Assembly: GCF_000376565.1 (NCBI RefSeq)
Contig: NZ_BARG01000086.1
Coordinates: 37,244-101,243, forward strand
Direction of reading: 5' to 3'
Source of the DNA: Streptomyces hokutonensis
Lineage (GTDB): Bacteria > Actinomycetota > Actinomycetes > Streptomycetales > Streptomycetaceae
DNA length: 64,000 bases
Of the stretch, positions 17,482-25,483 are shown in pieces; positions within the stretch are counted from its first letter, which is position 1; every line of letters starts with the position of its first letter. The notes beneath the pieces are model-generated. The model saw only the letters and a list, made by a program, of their open reading frames with translations, did not search any database and was not told the DNA's origin. The position numbers and the translations under genes are program-made.

Positions 17482-18026
17482 GCGTTGTCCCTTCGGGGTT
17501 GGTCGAGGTCGGTGGGGACGAACCGGCCGTACTGGCCTCGGAAGAAGACCAGAGCCCGTCCGTCCTGTGCGGAGGCGAGATCCAGCACCCGTGCGACCGC
17601 GATGGTGTGGTCGCCGGCGTCGTGCTCGGTGACCAGCTCGCAGTCGAGCCAGGCGATCGCGTCGTCGAGCGCCGGCCCGGCGTCGCGGTGGTGCCAGCTG
17701 ATTCCGGCGAATCGATCCGTGCCGGCTCGCGAGAACTGCCGTGAGATCTGTTCGTGATGCGATGCCAGCACGCTGACGCAGAAGCGCTGCTCGCGTCGGA
17801 TCTGCGGCCAGGTGCTCGATGTGCGAGCGGCACACACCGCGATCAAGGGCGGGTCGAGCGAGACGGAGGTGATCGAGTTGGCCGCCATCCCCACGGGCTG
17901 ACCGGGGGTGTCGGCTGCGAGCACCACCACCCCCGTGGGGAGATGGCCGAGCACGGTGCGGAACTCGCTCGGGTCGATGGTCCTGGAGGCTGAGAAGTTG
18001 GCGACTCGTTCACTTTGCGGTGACAT
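17478..18026 (-). CDS. NAD(P)H:flavin reductase, small component of a two-component monooxygenase
   Basis: The 182-residue protein has the FMN-binding split-barrel pattern: FRTVLGHLPTGVVVLAA, VGMAANSITSVSLDPPLIAVCAARTSSTW and GDHTIAVARVLDL. It reduces free FMN/FAD for a group-D oxygenase; the gene at 7536 under the same operator type is the best candidate. I chose the ATG at 18026. A TTG 33 nt further upstream lies inside the 24-bp operator and would add residues without family support. First gene of the minus-strand operon. Confidence 0.88.
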   Translation of the reverse strand: MSPQSERVANFSASRTIDPSEFRTVLGHLPTGVVVLAADTPGQPVGMAANSITSVSLDPPLIAVCAARTSSTWPQIRREQRFCVSVLASHHEQISRQFSRAGTDRFAGISWHHRDAGPALDDAIAWLDCELVTEHDAGDHTIAVARVLDLASAQDGRALVFFRGQYGRFVPTDLDQPRRDNA

Positions 18027-18033
18027 GTCTGTA

Positions 18034-18057
18034 TTCCATCTGCCGGAATCTGATTCC
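18034..18057 (+). promoter_or_regulatory. 24-bp regulon operator, copy 3 (flavin reductase / IclR intergenic region)
   Basis: The site begins TTCCATCTGC and ends ATCTGATTCC. It contains TTCC-N7-GGAA overlapping GGAAT-N3-ATTCC. It starts 8 bp upstream of the flavin-reductase ATG and lies 170 bp upstream of the divergently transcribed IclR gene, the expected arrangement for the regulator of copies 1 and 2. Confidence 0.75.
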
Positions 18058-18229
18058 AAAAAGATTAGTGACGTGTTTCATGGCCGTCAAGGGTGGCGGG
18101 GGATCGCCGCGTGGAGGTGGGCGCGACAAGGCGGCTCCTCGACGAGGAACCGATCCAGGACACGATGGTCCGCACCAGGTGCTACGAGGGCGGCGCCGGG
18201 TCAGTATCCTGTGGTGGATCGGAGGTCAT

Positions 18230-19060
18230 GTGAAGGAAGAAGGCTCGTCTTCGGCTGGTTCGCCCGGCGAGGGTCGGGATGTCGGGCATGTGCGGGCGGT
18301 GCAGCGGGCGGCTCGGATCATGACGGCGCTGACTGAGCATCCGTACCCGTTGGGCATAGTGGAGTTGGCGAAGTTCGTGGGGCTGTCCCCGGGCAGCGTT
18401 CACCGGTTGCTGGCGACGTTGGTCAGTGTGGGGTGGGTGGAGCAGAACTCGCGGACCAGCAAGTATCGGCTGGGGATGGGCGCTGTGGGCATCGGCAGTG
18501 TTGCGCTGGTCAGCAACCCTGTCGTGCAGGACAGCCGCGGGCATCTGGCGCGGGTCGCTCAGTGGTCCGGTCATGACGCGGTGCTGAGCACGCTCGTCGG
18601 TGGCAAGACGGTGCAGTTGGCGCGTTCGGCCGGTGTGAACACGGAGCTCATCGAGTTCGAGCCGGGGCACCCGCAGCCTGCTCATGCGATGGCCGACGGG
18701 AAGCTGTTGCTGGCGTACCTGCCGGAGGACGAGGTCCGTGATGCCGTCGGGACCGAGGAGTGGCGGCGTTTCACCCGGAACACGATCACCGATCTCGACC
18801 GGATGCGGCGTGAGTTCGAGGAGATCCGGGCGCAGGGGTACGCGGTCGACAATTTCGAGAGGTTCGACACCGGGCGGGGGATCGCTGTTCCGGTGGTGGA
18901 TTCGGGTGGGCGTCCGCTGGCGGCCATGATGTGTCTGGGCAAGCTGGATCCGGCTCAGGACGCGGAGTTGGTGCAGCAACTGCAGTCGGTGGCGCGTGAG
19001 ATGTCCGACCGTTTGAACGCGACCGGAGACCTGCCCTCGTCATCGCTGGAACCGACCTAG
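18230..19060 (+). CDS. IclR-family transcriptional regulator, probable regulator of the 2.7-18 kb catabolic genes
   Basis: The 276-residue protein has an N-terminal winged helix (VQRAARIMTALTEHPYPLGIVELAKFVGLSPGSVHRLLATLVSVGWVEQ, about 25-75) and a C-terminal IclR effector domain ending with FDTGRGIAVPVVDSGGRPLAAMMCLGK. I start at the GTG at 18230, a few nt after GGAGG. IclR proteins bind overlapping palindromes and sense aromatic or aldehyde-acid effectors. Its divergent position next to operator copy 3 makes it the best candidate for all three sites (inference). Confidence 0.88.
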   Translation: MKEEGSSSAGSPGEGRDVGHVRAVQRAARIMTALTEHPYPLGIVELAKFVGLSPGSVHRLLATLVSVGWVEQNSRTSKYRLGMGAVGIGSVALVSNPVVQDSRGHLARVAQWSGHDAVLSTLVGGKTVQLARSAGVNTELIEFEPGHPQPAHAMADGKLLLAYLPEDEVRDAVGTEEWRRFTRNTITDLDRMRREFEEIRAQGYAVDNFERFDTGRGIAVPVVDSGGRPLAAMMCLGKLDPAQDAELVQQLQSVAREMSDRLNATGDLPSSSLEPT

Positions 19061-19121
19061 CCCGCGGCAGGGACCGGCTGCTGAGCGAGCGTCTCTCCTG
19101 CCGGCATGCGGCGAACGCGGC

Positions 19122-21563
19122 CTACAGGGTCGCGTTGTCCCACAATGCGGCAAAGGCGGCTTCTGGTGCCGGAAGGGCCGTGATCGATTCTTCCGCCCAG
19201 ATGGTCTTGCCCGTCTGGTGGTAGCGGCTTCCCCACCGTTTGGAGAGCTGGGCCACCAGGAACAGGCCGCGGCCACCCTCGTCGCCGGCGCGCGCCCGCC
19301 GTAGCCGGGGCTGGGTGTTGCTGCTGTCGGTGACCTCGCACACCAGCGTCGCGTCGTCGTGGAACAGGCGCAGGCCGATGGTGCCGCCCGCGTAGCGAAT
19401 CGCGTTGGTGACCAGCTCACTGACGATCAGTTCGGTGCTGAAGGCCATGTGGTCGAGCTCCCACGCGGCCAGTTGTCCGGTGACGGCCTTGCGCGCGTCG
19501 GTGACCACGGCGGGATCGTCGGGAAAGGTCCAGTCGGCGATGGCGGACGCGGGGATCCTCCGGGTGCGGGCCAGGAGGAGCGCCATGTCGTCACGGGACG
19601 GCGTCTCGGTGAGCTCGTCCAGCACAGCCTGGCCGATGTCCTTCAATGCCCCGTCTTCGCGGCACAGCGACGAAAGCCGGTCCAGAAGGTCTTGGGTGCC
19701 CCGGTCGATGTCGTCGGACCGGGCACGGACCAGGCCGTCGGTGTAGAGCGCCAGCGTGCTGTCGGGTTCCAGGTCGACCGCGGTCTCCTCGAAAGGCATG
19801 CCGCCCACTCCGAGCGGCGGCCCCGGGGAGACTGTGATCAGGCGGCCCGTTCCGTCGGGCCGGATCACGGCAGGGGGCGGATGCCCCGCAGAGGCGACGG
19901 AACAGGCGCCGGTGACCGGGTCGTACAGCGCGTACAGACAGGTGGCGCCGATGGAGTCCTTGAGCTGAGGGTCTACTTCGTCGGCGAGTTGCTGGACGAG
20001 ATCGTCGAGATGGCTGAGGAGCTCGCCGGGTGGGAACTCCAGGTCGGCCAGAGTGTGGATCGCGGTCCGCAAGCGGCCCATGGTGGCAGCGGCGTGCAGT
20101 CCGTGCCCCGTGACGTCGCCGACGACGAACGCCACCCGCAGGGACGGCAGCGGGACGACGTCGAACCAGTCGCCGCTGATGTCCGCCCCACCGCCCGCGG
20201 GTACGTAGCGGCCGGCCGACTCCGCCGTCGTCGTCCGCGTGACGGCCCTGGGCAGCAACCGCTGTTGCAACGCGACCGCGGCCCGATGCTCACGGGTGTA
20301 TCGGCGGGCGTTGTCCAGACTCAGCGCGGCACGTGCGGCGATGTCGAACAGGAGGTCCGCGTCCTCCTGCTGAAAAGGCTCGGGCCGGACGGTCCGCCAG
20401 ACCGCGACGACGCCCAGAAAATGGCCCCGCGCGAACAGCGGGGCGATGACGGCCGAGTGTCCCTTCGCGGGCAGCATCGACCGGATCAGTTGCGGGTCCT
20501 CGAGGAGGTCCGCCATCTCCTGCCGCGTGGCGTTGAAGACCTTGTCGCCGTGCAGGGCCGCTCGGCGGACGTGGGCCGTGTCCGGGAGGTTCGGGATCAC
20601 GCCGCCCACGGGGATGAGCTCGTCGGGCCAGGAGCCGTCGGACGAGGCCACGGCGACCCGGCGCAGGGACCAAGGGCCGCCGGGGAGAAGCCCCTTGGGG
20701 GTCTCGTCGCCGTTGAGCACCGAGTCGACTATCTCCACCGCGGCCAGGTCCCCGAGGGCCGGTACGAGCACGCTCGCGATGTCCTGGGCGGTCCGCGTCA
20801 CGTCCAGTGAAGCGCCGATGCTGTTCGACGCCTGATGACTCACCTCGGTACGGCGCCGGGCACGTTGCTGTTCGGTGTTGTCGATGAAGAGCGCGGCGAC
20901 TCCGGTCGGCCGGGCGTACCCGTCCTCCAGGCGGAACGCGGAGAGGGAGAAGGATCGCTCCCCCTTGGACGTGTCGCCCGCACGCATGCGCTGCTCTCCC
21001 GCGACCTGCGCCACCCCGGTCTCCAGTACCCGGCGCAGCCGCGTCTCGACCTCGTGCGCGTCGTCCGCGCAGATCACGTCCGCCAGGTGCTCGCCCGCGT
21101 GCAGGGGAGGCCACGCGAACATCCCCGGGGTGCCGTTGGTGCGGACGACCTTCAGCCCGGTGTCGAAGAGGGCGATCCCCAGCTGCTTCTGGGCGAGCAG
21201 GGCATGCAGGAAGGCCGAGCCCTGTTCCCGCGCCTCTGCTTCCGCCGGGGGCGTCATGACCAGGGCGATCTCGGAGGAGTCGCCCAGAGGGACTTGGGTG
21301 ACCGTCAGTTCGACCGGTTCTGCGGAGCCGTGCCGGAAGAGGGTCGTGCCGCGGCTCGTGAGGGGGAGGCTCCCCTCCGCCACGTCGCGGGTCGGTCGGG
21401 AGGGATCTTCGAGCAGCGTGGCGATCGGCCGCCCGCACACCTCCGCGACCGCGGACCCCAGCAGCTCGGCGGCCGTACCCGAGCACCGCCGCACGACTCC
21501 CGCGCGGTCGAGCAGGATGACGCCCACCTCGCCGGCCGTGCCCCGCTCACTCAGGTTCGCCAT
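19122..21563 (-). CDS. PAS/GAF sensor SpoIIE-type PP2C phosphatase with C-terminal HATPase domain
   Basis: The 813-residue cytosolic signalling protein has, in order, a PAS domain (about 10-115), a second PAS (about 125-250), a GAF domain (about 270-420), a SpoIIE PP2C-type phosphatase (about 430-640, with ISGDWFDVVPL and VVGDVTGHG metal Asp residues) and an RsbW-like HATPase (about 660-790, ELIVSELVTNAIRYAGG and GRGLFLV). Such proteins dephosphorylate anti-anti-sigma factors. The ATG at 21563 is preceded by GAGGTGG; a longer upstream extension is unsupported. It is convergent with the IclR gene and not obviously linked to catabolism. Confidence 0.88.
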   Translation of the reverse strand: MANLSERGTAGEVGVILLDRAGVVRRCSGTAAELLGSAVAEVCGRPIATLLEDPSRPTRDVAEGSLPLTSRGTTLFRHGSAEPVELTVTQVPLGDSSEIALVMTPPAEAEAREQGSAFLHALLAQKQLGIALFDTGLKVVRTNGTPGMFAWPPLHAGEHLADVICADDAHEVETRLRRVLETGVAQVAGEQRMRAGDTSKGERSFSLSAFRLEDGYARPTGVAALFIDNTEQQRARRRTEVSHQASNSIGASLDVTRTAQDIASVLVPALGDLAAVEIVDSVLNGDETPKGLLPGGPWSLRRVAVASSDGSWPDELIPVGGVIPNLPDTAHVRRAALHGDKVFNATRQEMADLLEDPQLIRSMLPAKGHSAVIAPLFARGHFLGVVAVWRTVRPEPFQQEDADLLFDIAARAALSLDNARRYTREHRAAVALQQRLLPRAVTRTTTAESAGRYVPAGGGADISGDWFDVVPLPSLRVAFVVGDVTGHGLHAAATMGRLRTAIHTLADLEFPPGELLSHLDDLVQQLADEVDPQLKDSIGATCLYALYDPVTGACSVASAGHPPPAVIRPDGTGRLITVSPGPPLGVGGMPFEETAVDLEPDSTLALYTDGLVRARSDDIDRGTQDLLDRLSSLCREDGALKDIGQAVLDELTETPSRDDMALLLARTRRIPASAIADWTFPDDPAVVTDARKAVTGQLAAWELDHMAFSTELIVSELVTNAIRYAGGTIGLRLFHDDATLVCEVTDSSNTQPRLRRARAGDEGGRGLFLVAQLSKRWGSRYHQTGKTIWAEESITALPAPEAAFAALWDNATL

Positions 21564-21865
21564 GGGCCACCTCACCTGCGGCAGGCGCCGCAGCATCCAT
21601 CCAAGTATGTATCGGTGGCCGCGAGGCCCGCCAGCGAACCGCATCTGTGCCCCGCCGCACATCAAGGGGCATGCGGGTTCCGTCCCCACGATTCCCCGCT
21701 GTTTTGTTAAGCAGAACGGTAGTCCCGACAACGAGGACAGGTTCGGGTTTTGGGGGTATCGTCATCGCTCGCACCAGCAGACTGAGCGGACACTGTGGGC
21801 GCAACGCCGCTCCCCGGGCGTCTGCCGCCGGCTGTGCTCGCCATATCCCCGCGTGGAGACATCCC
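21564..21865. other. 302-bp divergent intergenic region
   Basis: This separates the phosphatase gene (minus) from the symporter accessory gene (plus). I see the GAGGTGG ribosome-binding site of the phosphatase at its left edge and a TGGAGA site before 21866, but no convincing operator or hairpin. Confidence 0.4.
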
Positions 21866-22165
21866 ATGCACGAAGGCATTTACCTGCAGCCGGCGCAGGA
21901 AAATTCAGGACCGAAACATTCATCCGGCGGCCACGGAGTTCCTCGCAGGAAGCGGCACCTGGAGACCAGATACCTGGCTCCCAACATCGCGCTCCTCGGG
22001 ATCGAGATCATCTTCGGTACGTCCAGGAGTCTGTCAGGCAACCGCGTCTTCGGCGCATCGGGCATTCCCCTGGGGATCCTCCTGTGCCTGACTCAGGTGG
22101 CGACTCTCCTGGTCACCCTGCATCGCCTGGACAGAAGAAGCAGACGCGAGGAAACGACATGGTGA
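21866..22165 (+). CDS. small membrane protein, probable symporter accessory subunit (DUF485-like)
   Basis: The 99-residue protein has a basic N-terminal half and two hydrophobic segments (LAPNIALLGIEIIFGT and IPLGILLCLTQVATLLVTL) followed by a positive tail. Its stop codon overlaps the start of the sodium:solute symporter by 7 nt, the same arrangement as small DUF485-type proteins preceding acetate/pyruvate symporters. The DUF485 assignment rests on context and topology rather than a clear motif. It could also be an unrelated small membrane protein. Confidence 0.65.
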   Translation: MHEGIYLQPAQENSGPKHSSGGHGVPRRKRHLETRYLAPNIALLGIEIIFGTSRSLSGNRVFGASGIPLGILLCLTQVATLLVTLHRLDRRSRREETTW

Positions 22166-23742
22166 GCAGTCCGGATCTCGTTCTGGCGGCAGATCTTCGG
22201 GAAAATTCCCCCATCGTGCTCGTGTTTCTGTTGTTCGTCGCGGTCGTCCTTTTCCTCTCGGTCTTTTCCGGCCTTGAATCGGACACTCCGAAGGAGTTCT
22301 ACGTCGGAGGCGGCAAACGCTCGCCGCTGGTGGGCGGCCTGGCGATAGCGGGCAGCTTCGTGTCGGCGCCGCTGCTGCTGAACAGCACCGCGACGGTGGC
22401 GACGTTCGGTTTCGACGGAATGATGGACGCGACGAACGTCCTGCTGTCCTTCGGGCTGCTCATCGTGCTGGCCGGGCCCATACGACTGCGCAACGCTCAG
22501 ACTCTCGGAGACATCTTCTCGGTTCGGGCCCCGGGCGCCGCACCGCGCATTGCCGCGGCCGTGACCACCTTGGCCATCGCCGGCCCGTTTCTGGTCGTGC
22601 AGCTCATCGCGGCGGGCAGCGTGACCGCTGACCTGCTCGGGCTCGAAGGAACGGGAGCGCAGCAGGTCTGCACGGTGATCATCGGTGGTTTGATGGTGAC
22701 CTGTGTGATGCTCAGCGGAATCAAGGGACTCACGGCCGTACAGGTCCTCGCCGCAGTCGTGGTTCTCCTGGCCATGGCGGTGACCGCTCTGGCGGTGGTC
22801 GCCAAGGTCCACGGGAACCTCGGGTCTCTGCTTTCGCAGGCTGACTCCGGCAGTGCCAGGCCCGGTAGCTATTTCAACTCGGGCACGATGAACGGGACGG
22901 GAACAGCGGCGCATCTCAATTGGCTCGGGGAGCGATTCATCCTCATCCTCGGCAGCGCATGCATGCCGCACGTCCTGGTCAGAATTCACGGTGCAAAAGA
23001 CCCCGCCACCGCGCGTCGATCAGTCAAGTACGCGACGTTTCTCATCGCCCTGCTGTCCTTGGCCATCGCCATTGTCGGCATGGGGGCTTCCGCCCTGGTG
23101 GGTACAGGAAGGATCGCGTCCGGGAACGGAGAGGGAGACGGCGCCCTGATGCTCCTGGCGCACAGCCTGGACGGTGGGCGCACGCTGTTCACCGCGGTCG
23201 CCTGCGCGGTTTTCCTCAGCGTGCTCGCCGTCGTCGGTGGGAGTACGGTCGCTGCGGCCGGTGCGATAGCCAAGGACATCTACAGCAATTTCGGAAAAGA
23301 CGACGAAGGGCATTCCGGGAAGGAGATGTTGGCGGCTCGCGCCAGCGTCTTCGTCTTCGGTACTGCTGGAATTGCGACGGCAGTGATGTGGCAGGGCCAC
23401 TCTGCGGTGTTTCTGGGCGCCGTCAGTGCCGCGACAGCCGCATCCGCCGTGGCTCCGGCTCTTCTGTACAGCTTCTTCTGGAAGGGTTACAACCGCACGG
23501 GGCTGCTGTGGACACTGTACGGAGGGACGGGTCTCACGGTGTTCCTCTACATGATGTCGCCTTCGTTCTCCGGAATCCCCGCAGCGCTCTTCCCCGGTGT
23601 CGATTTCACGCGTCTCGACCAGATCGGCCCGGCCCTCATCGCCGTTCCCGGCACCTTCTTCCTGGGATGGGCGTCCAGCGTGGCGGGACGCCGTCGCAGT
23701 GCCGGTCACTCGGAGACAGCGCCCATGCAGCCAGTTTCCTGA
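22159..23742 (+). CDS. sodium:solute symporter family transporter (ActP-like)
   Basis: The 527-residue membrane protein has about 13 hydrophobic segments and SSS-family features: KEFYVGGGKRSPLVGGLAIAGSFVSAPLLL after TM1, LGDIFSVRAPG, and GSACMPHVLVRIHGAKDPATARRSVKYAT, as in acetate permease ActP (PHVLMR-like). It would import a small monocarboxylate with Na+. It overlaps the small accessory gene and is convergent with the IclR gene of cassette A. The ligand is unknown; a pathway acid such as pyruvate or acetate, or an aromatic acid, is possible. Confidence 0.88.
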   Translation: MVSSPDLVLAADLRENSPIVLVFLLFVAVVLFLSVFSGLESDTPKEFYVGGGKRSPLVGGLAIAGSFVSAPLLLNSTATVATFGFDGMMDATNVLLSFGLLIVLAGPIRLRNAQTLGDIFSVRAPGAAPRIAAAVTTLAIAGPFLVVQLIAAGSVTADLLGLEGTGAQQVCTVIIGGLMVTCVMLSGIKGLTAVQVLAAVVVLLAMAVTALAVVAKVHGNLGSLLSQADSGSARPGSYFNSGTMNGTGTAAHLNWLGERFILILGSACMPHVLVRIHGAKDPATARRSVKYATFLIALLSLAIAIVGMGASALVGTGRIASGNGEGDGALMLLAHSLDGGRTLFTAVACAVFLSVLAVVGGSTVAAAGAIAKDIYSNFGKDDEGHSGKEMLAARASVFVFGTAGIATAVMWQGHSAVFLGAVSAATAASAVAPALLYSFFWKGYNRTGLLWTLYGGTGLTVFLYMMSPSFSGIPAALFPGVDFTRLDQIGPALIAVPGTFFLGWASSVAGRRRSAGHSETAPMQPVS

Positions 23743-23797
23743 AGGGCACGTCCATCACCTCGCCCGAGCGGAGGCTCAGAGCGTCGGAGTGCCGCTC

Positions 23798-24586
23798 TCA
23801 CCCACCGACGACGGTCAGACGGTCAGTGATCTTCCGGGCCGTGGCCAGCACCTTCTGCGCCAGCTCCGCCTCCGCCTCGGGAAACACCCTGGAGGCGAGC
23901 GCGGCGACGCTCACGGCGGCGACCACCCGCTCCTCGGCGTCCCGGATCGGCGCGGCCACGCCCGTCACATCGGGGTCCAACTCGCCGCGGGTGACGGAGT
24001 ACCCGGCGCGACGGATGTTCGCGAGCCGGTCCATGAGCGTGTCCACGTCGGTGAGCGTGGCCGGTGTGAATCGCCTCAACTCGGCTGTCTCCAGCAGTCG
24101 GCGCGCCTCGTCCTGCGGGATCCAGGCCAGCAGGACGAGCGCGGAGGCGCCGGCGTTGAGGGGGAGCGTGCTGCCACGCTCGTAGGAGATGCGTACGGCC
24201 CGTGCGGCGGCCTCGGCGCGGTCGACGCAGACGACCAGTTCCCCGGAACGACGGGTCAACAGCACCGTCTCGCGCACGTCCTCGGACAGTTCGGTCATTG
24301 CCGGAAGGGCGATGTCGGAGAGTCCGTAGCTGCGCCGGGCCAGCCGGCCGATTTCCAGAACGCGCAGCCCGAGCCGGAAGCCGCCGCCTGGCGCCTCCTC
24401 CAGGAACCTGCTGCTCACCAGGGACTGCAGGTATCGGTAGGCGGTCGAACGGGCGACCCCCAGGCGCTCGGCGACGGCGCTGCCGGAGATGACGAGATGG
24501 GTGTCGTCGAACATCATCAGGATGTCCAGGGCCCGGTCGGCCGTGGAGTTGCGTTCGCGATAGCTGGGGGACGCTGATCCTGACAT
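23798..24586 (-). CDS. IclR-family regulator of cassette A
   Basis: The 262-residue regulator has an N-terminal winged helix (STADRALDILMMFDDTHLVISGSAVAERLGVARSTAYRYLQSLVSSRFLEE) and an IclR effector domain (VRISYERGSTLPLNAGASALVLLAW ... GVAAPIRDAEERVVAAVSVAAL). It is a close paralogue of the protein at 53369; the first 100 residues are nearly the same. I place the start at ATG 24586, matching the paralogue, not at the GTG three codons upstream. Last gene of cassette A, 42 nt downstream of the FAH gene. Confidence 0.9.
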   Translation of the reverse strand: MSGSASPSYRERNSTADRALDILMMFDDTHLVISGSAVAERLGVARSTAYRYLQSLVSSRFLEEAPGGGFRLGLRVLEIGRLARRSYGLSDIALPAMTELSEDVRETVLLTRRSGELVVCVDRAEAAARAVRISYERGSTLPLNAGASALVLLAWIPQDEARRLLETAELRRFTPATLTDVDTLMDRLANIRRAGYSVTRGELDPDVTGVAAPIRDAEERVVAAVSVAALASRVFPEAEAELAQKVLATARKITDRLTVVGG

Positions 24587-24587
24587 A

Positions 24588-24615
24588 GGGGACACCCTAC
24601 CGTGCGGGTGTCTCC
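24588..24615. promoter_or_regulatory. imperfect inverted repeat upstream of the cassette A IclR gene
   Basis: Arms GGGGACACCC (24588-24597) and GGGTGTCTCC (24606-24615) pair with one mismatch across 8 nt, directly upstream of the IclR start. The GACACC half-site recurs in the palindrome at 30705, so autoregulation is plausible. The hairpin could also be a structure in the FAH-IclR junction of the transcript. Confidence 0.4.
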
Positions 24616-24628
24616 CGCCCGCCTCGGG

Positions 24629-25483
24629 TCACAACCGGTCCTTGACGACGGTGTTGCGCAGCTCGCCCACGCCCTCGACGAATGTGACCAGCTCCTGCCC
24701 GGGGCGCAGGAAGACCTTGGGGTCGCGTCCCGCCCCCACTCCGCCCGGTGTGCCGGTGGCGATCAGATCACCGGGCACGAGCGTGATGATGGTGCTGACG
24801 TAGGCGATGATCGCGGCGACGTCGAAGAGCAGGTCGGACGTGTTGGACTTCTGCATGGTGTGGCCGTCCACGCTGCAGCCGACAGTCAACCCCGAAGCGC
24901 CCGGGGGGAGTTCGTCCGGAGTCACGAGCGCGGGACCGACCGGGGTCGTCGCCTCGAACGTCTTCCCGGAGAGGAACTCCCGGGTGCGGTGCTGCCAGTC
25001 CCGTACGGTCACGTCGTTGACGACGGTGTAGCCGCCCACGTAGGCGAGCGCGTCGTCCCGGGTGACGCGCCTGGCCCGGCGTCCGATCACGACACCGAGC
25101 TCCGCCTCCCAGTCGAGGTCGTCGCTGACGGACGGCATGTGCACGTCGTCGTGGGCACCGACCAGGGAGCCGTCGTACTTGGCGAAGAGGGTGGGGTGAG
25201 TGGGTGTGGGGCGGCCCATCTCCTTGATGTGCGTGGCGTAGTTCAGGCCGAGGCACACGATCTTGTTGGGATGCGGGACGACGGGAGCGAAGGACGCCCC
25301 GTCCAGTGCCATCCGCTTGCCGTCGGCCACTGCGGCGCGATGGTGCCAGTCCTCTCCGCTCGCCAGCAGGGCGCCGATGTCCTCGTACGGCAGCACGACC
25401 AGTTCGTCGCCGTCATGACGGGCGGCGGCGGTGGACGGCGCGTCGGAGTCGGGGGAGGGCAGACGGACGGTGCTCAGTCGCAT
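24629..25483 (-). CDS. fumarylacetoacetate hydrolase-family protein, cassette A
   Basis: The 284-residue FAH-fold hydrolase has HPNKIVCLGLNYATHIKEMGRPTPTHPTLFAKYDGSLVGAHDD, the acidic metal-site pattern DWEAELGVVIGRRA with Asp in YTVVNDVTVRDW, and the C-terminal PGDLIATGTPGGVGAGRDPKVFLRPGQ. It closely matches its paralogue at 54220, including the opening MRLSTVR. Family members cleave acylpyruvates or act on meta-cleavage products. Its start overlaps the end of the FAD monooxygenase by 10 nt. Confidence 0.9.
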   Translation of the reverse strand: MRLSTVRLPSPDSDAPSTAAARHDGDELVVLPYEDIGALLASGEDWHHRAAVADGKRMALDGASFAPVVPHPNKIVCLGLNYATHIKEMGRPTPTHPTLFAKYDGSLVGAHDDVHMPSVSDDLDWEAELGVVIGRRARRVTRDDALAYVGGYTVVNDVTVRDWQHRTREFLSGKTFEATTPVGPALVTPDELPPGASGLTVGCSVDGHTMQKSNTSDLLFDVAAIIAYVSTIITLVPGDLIATGTPGGVGAGRDPKVFLRPGQELVTFVEGVGELRNTVVKDRL

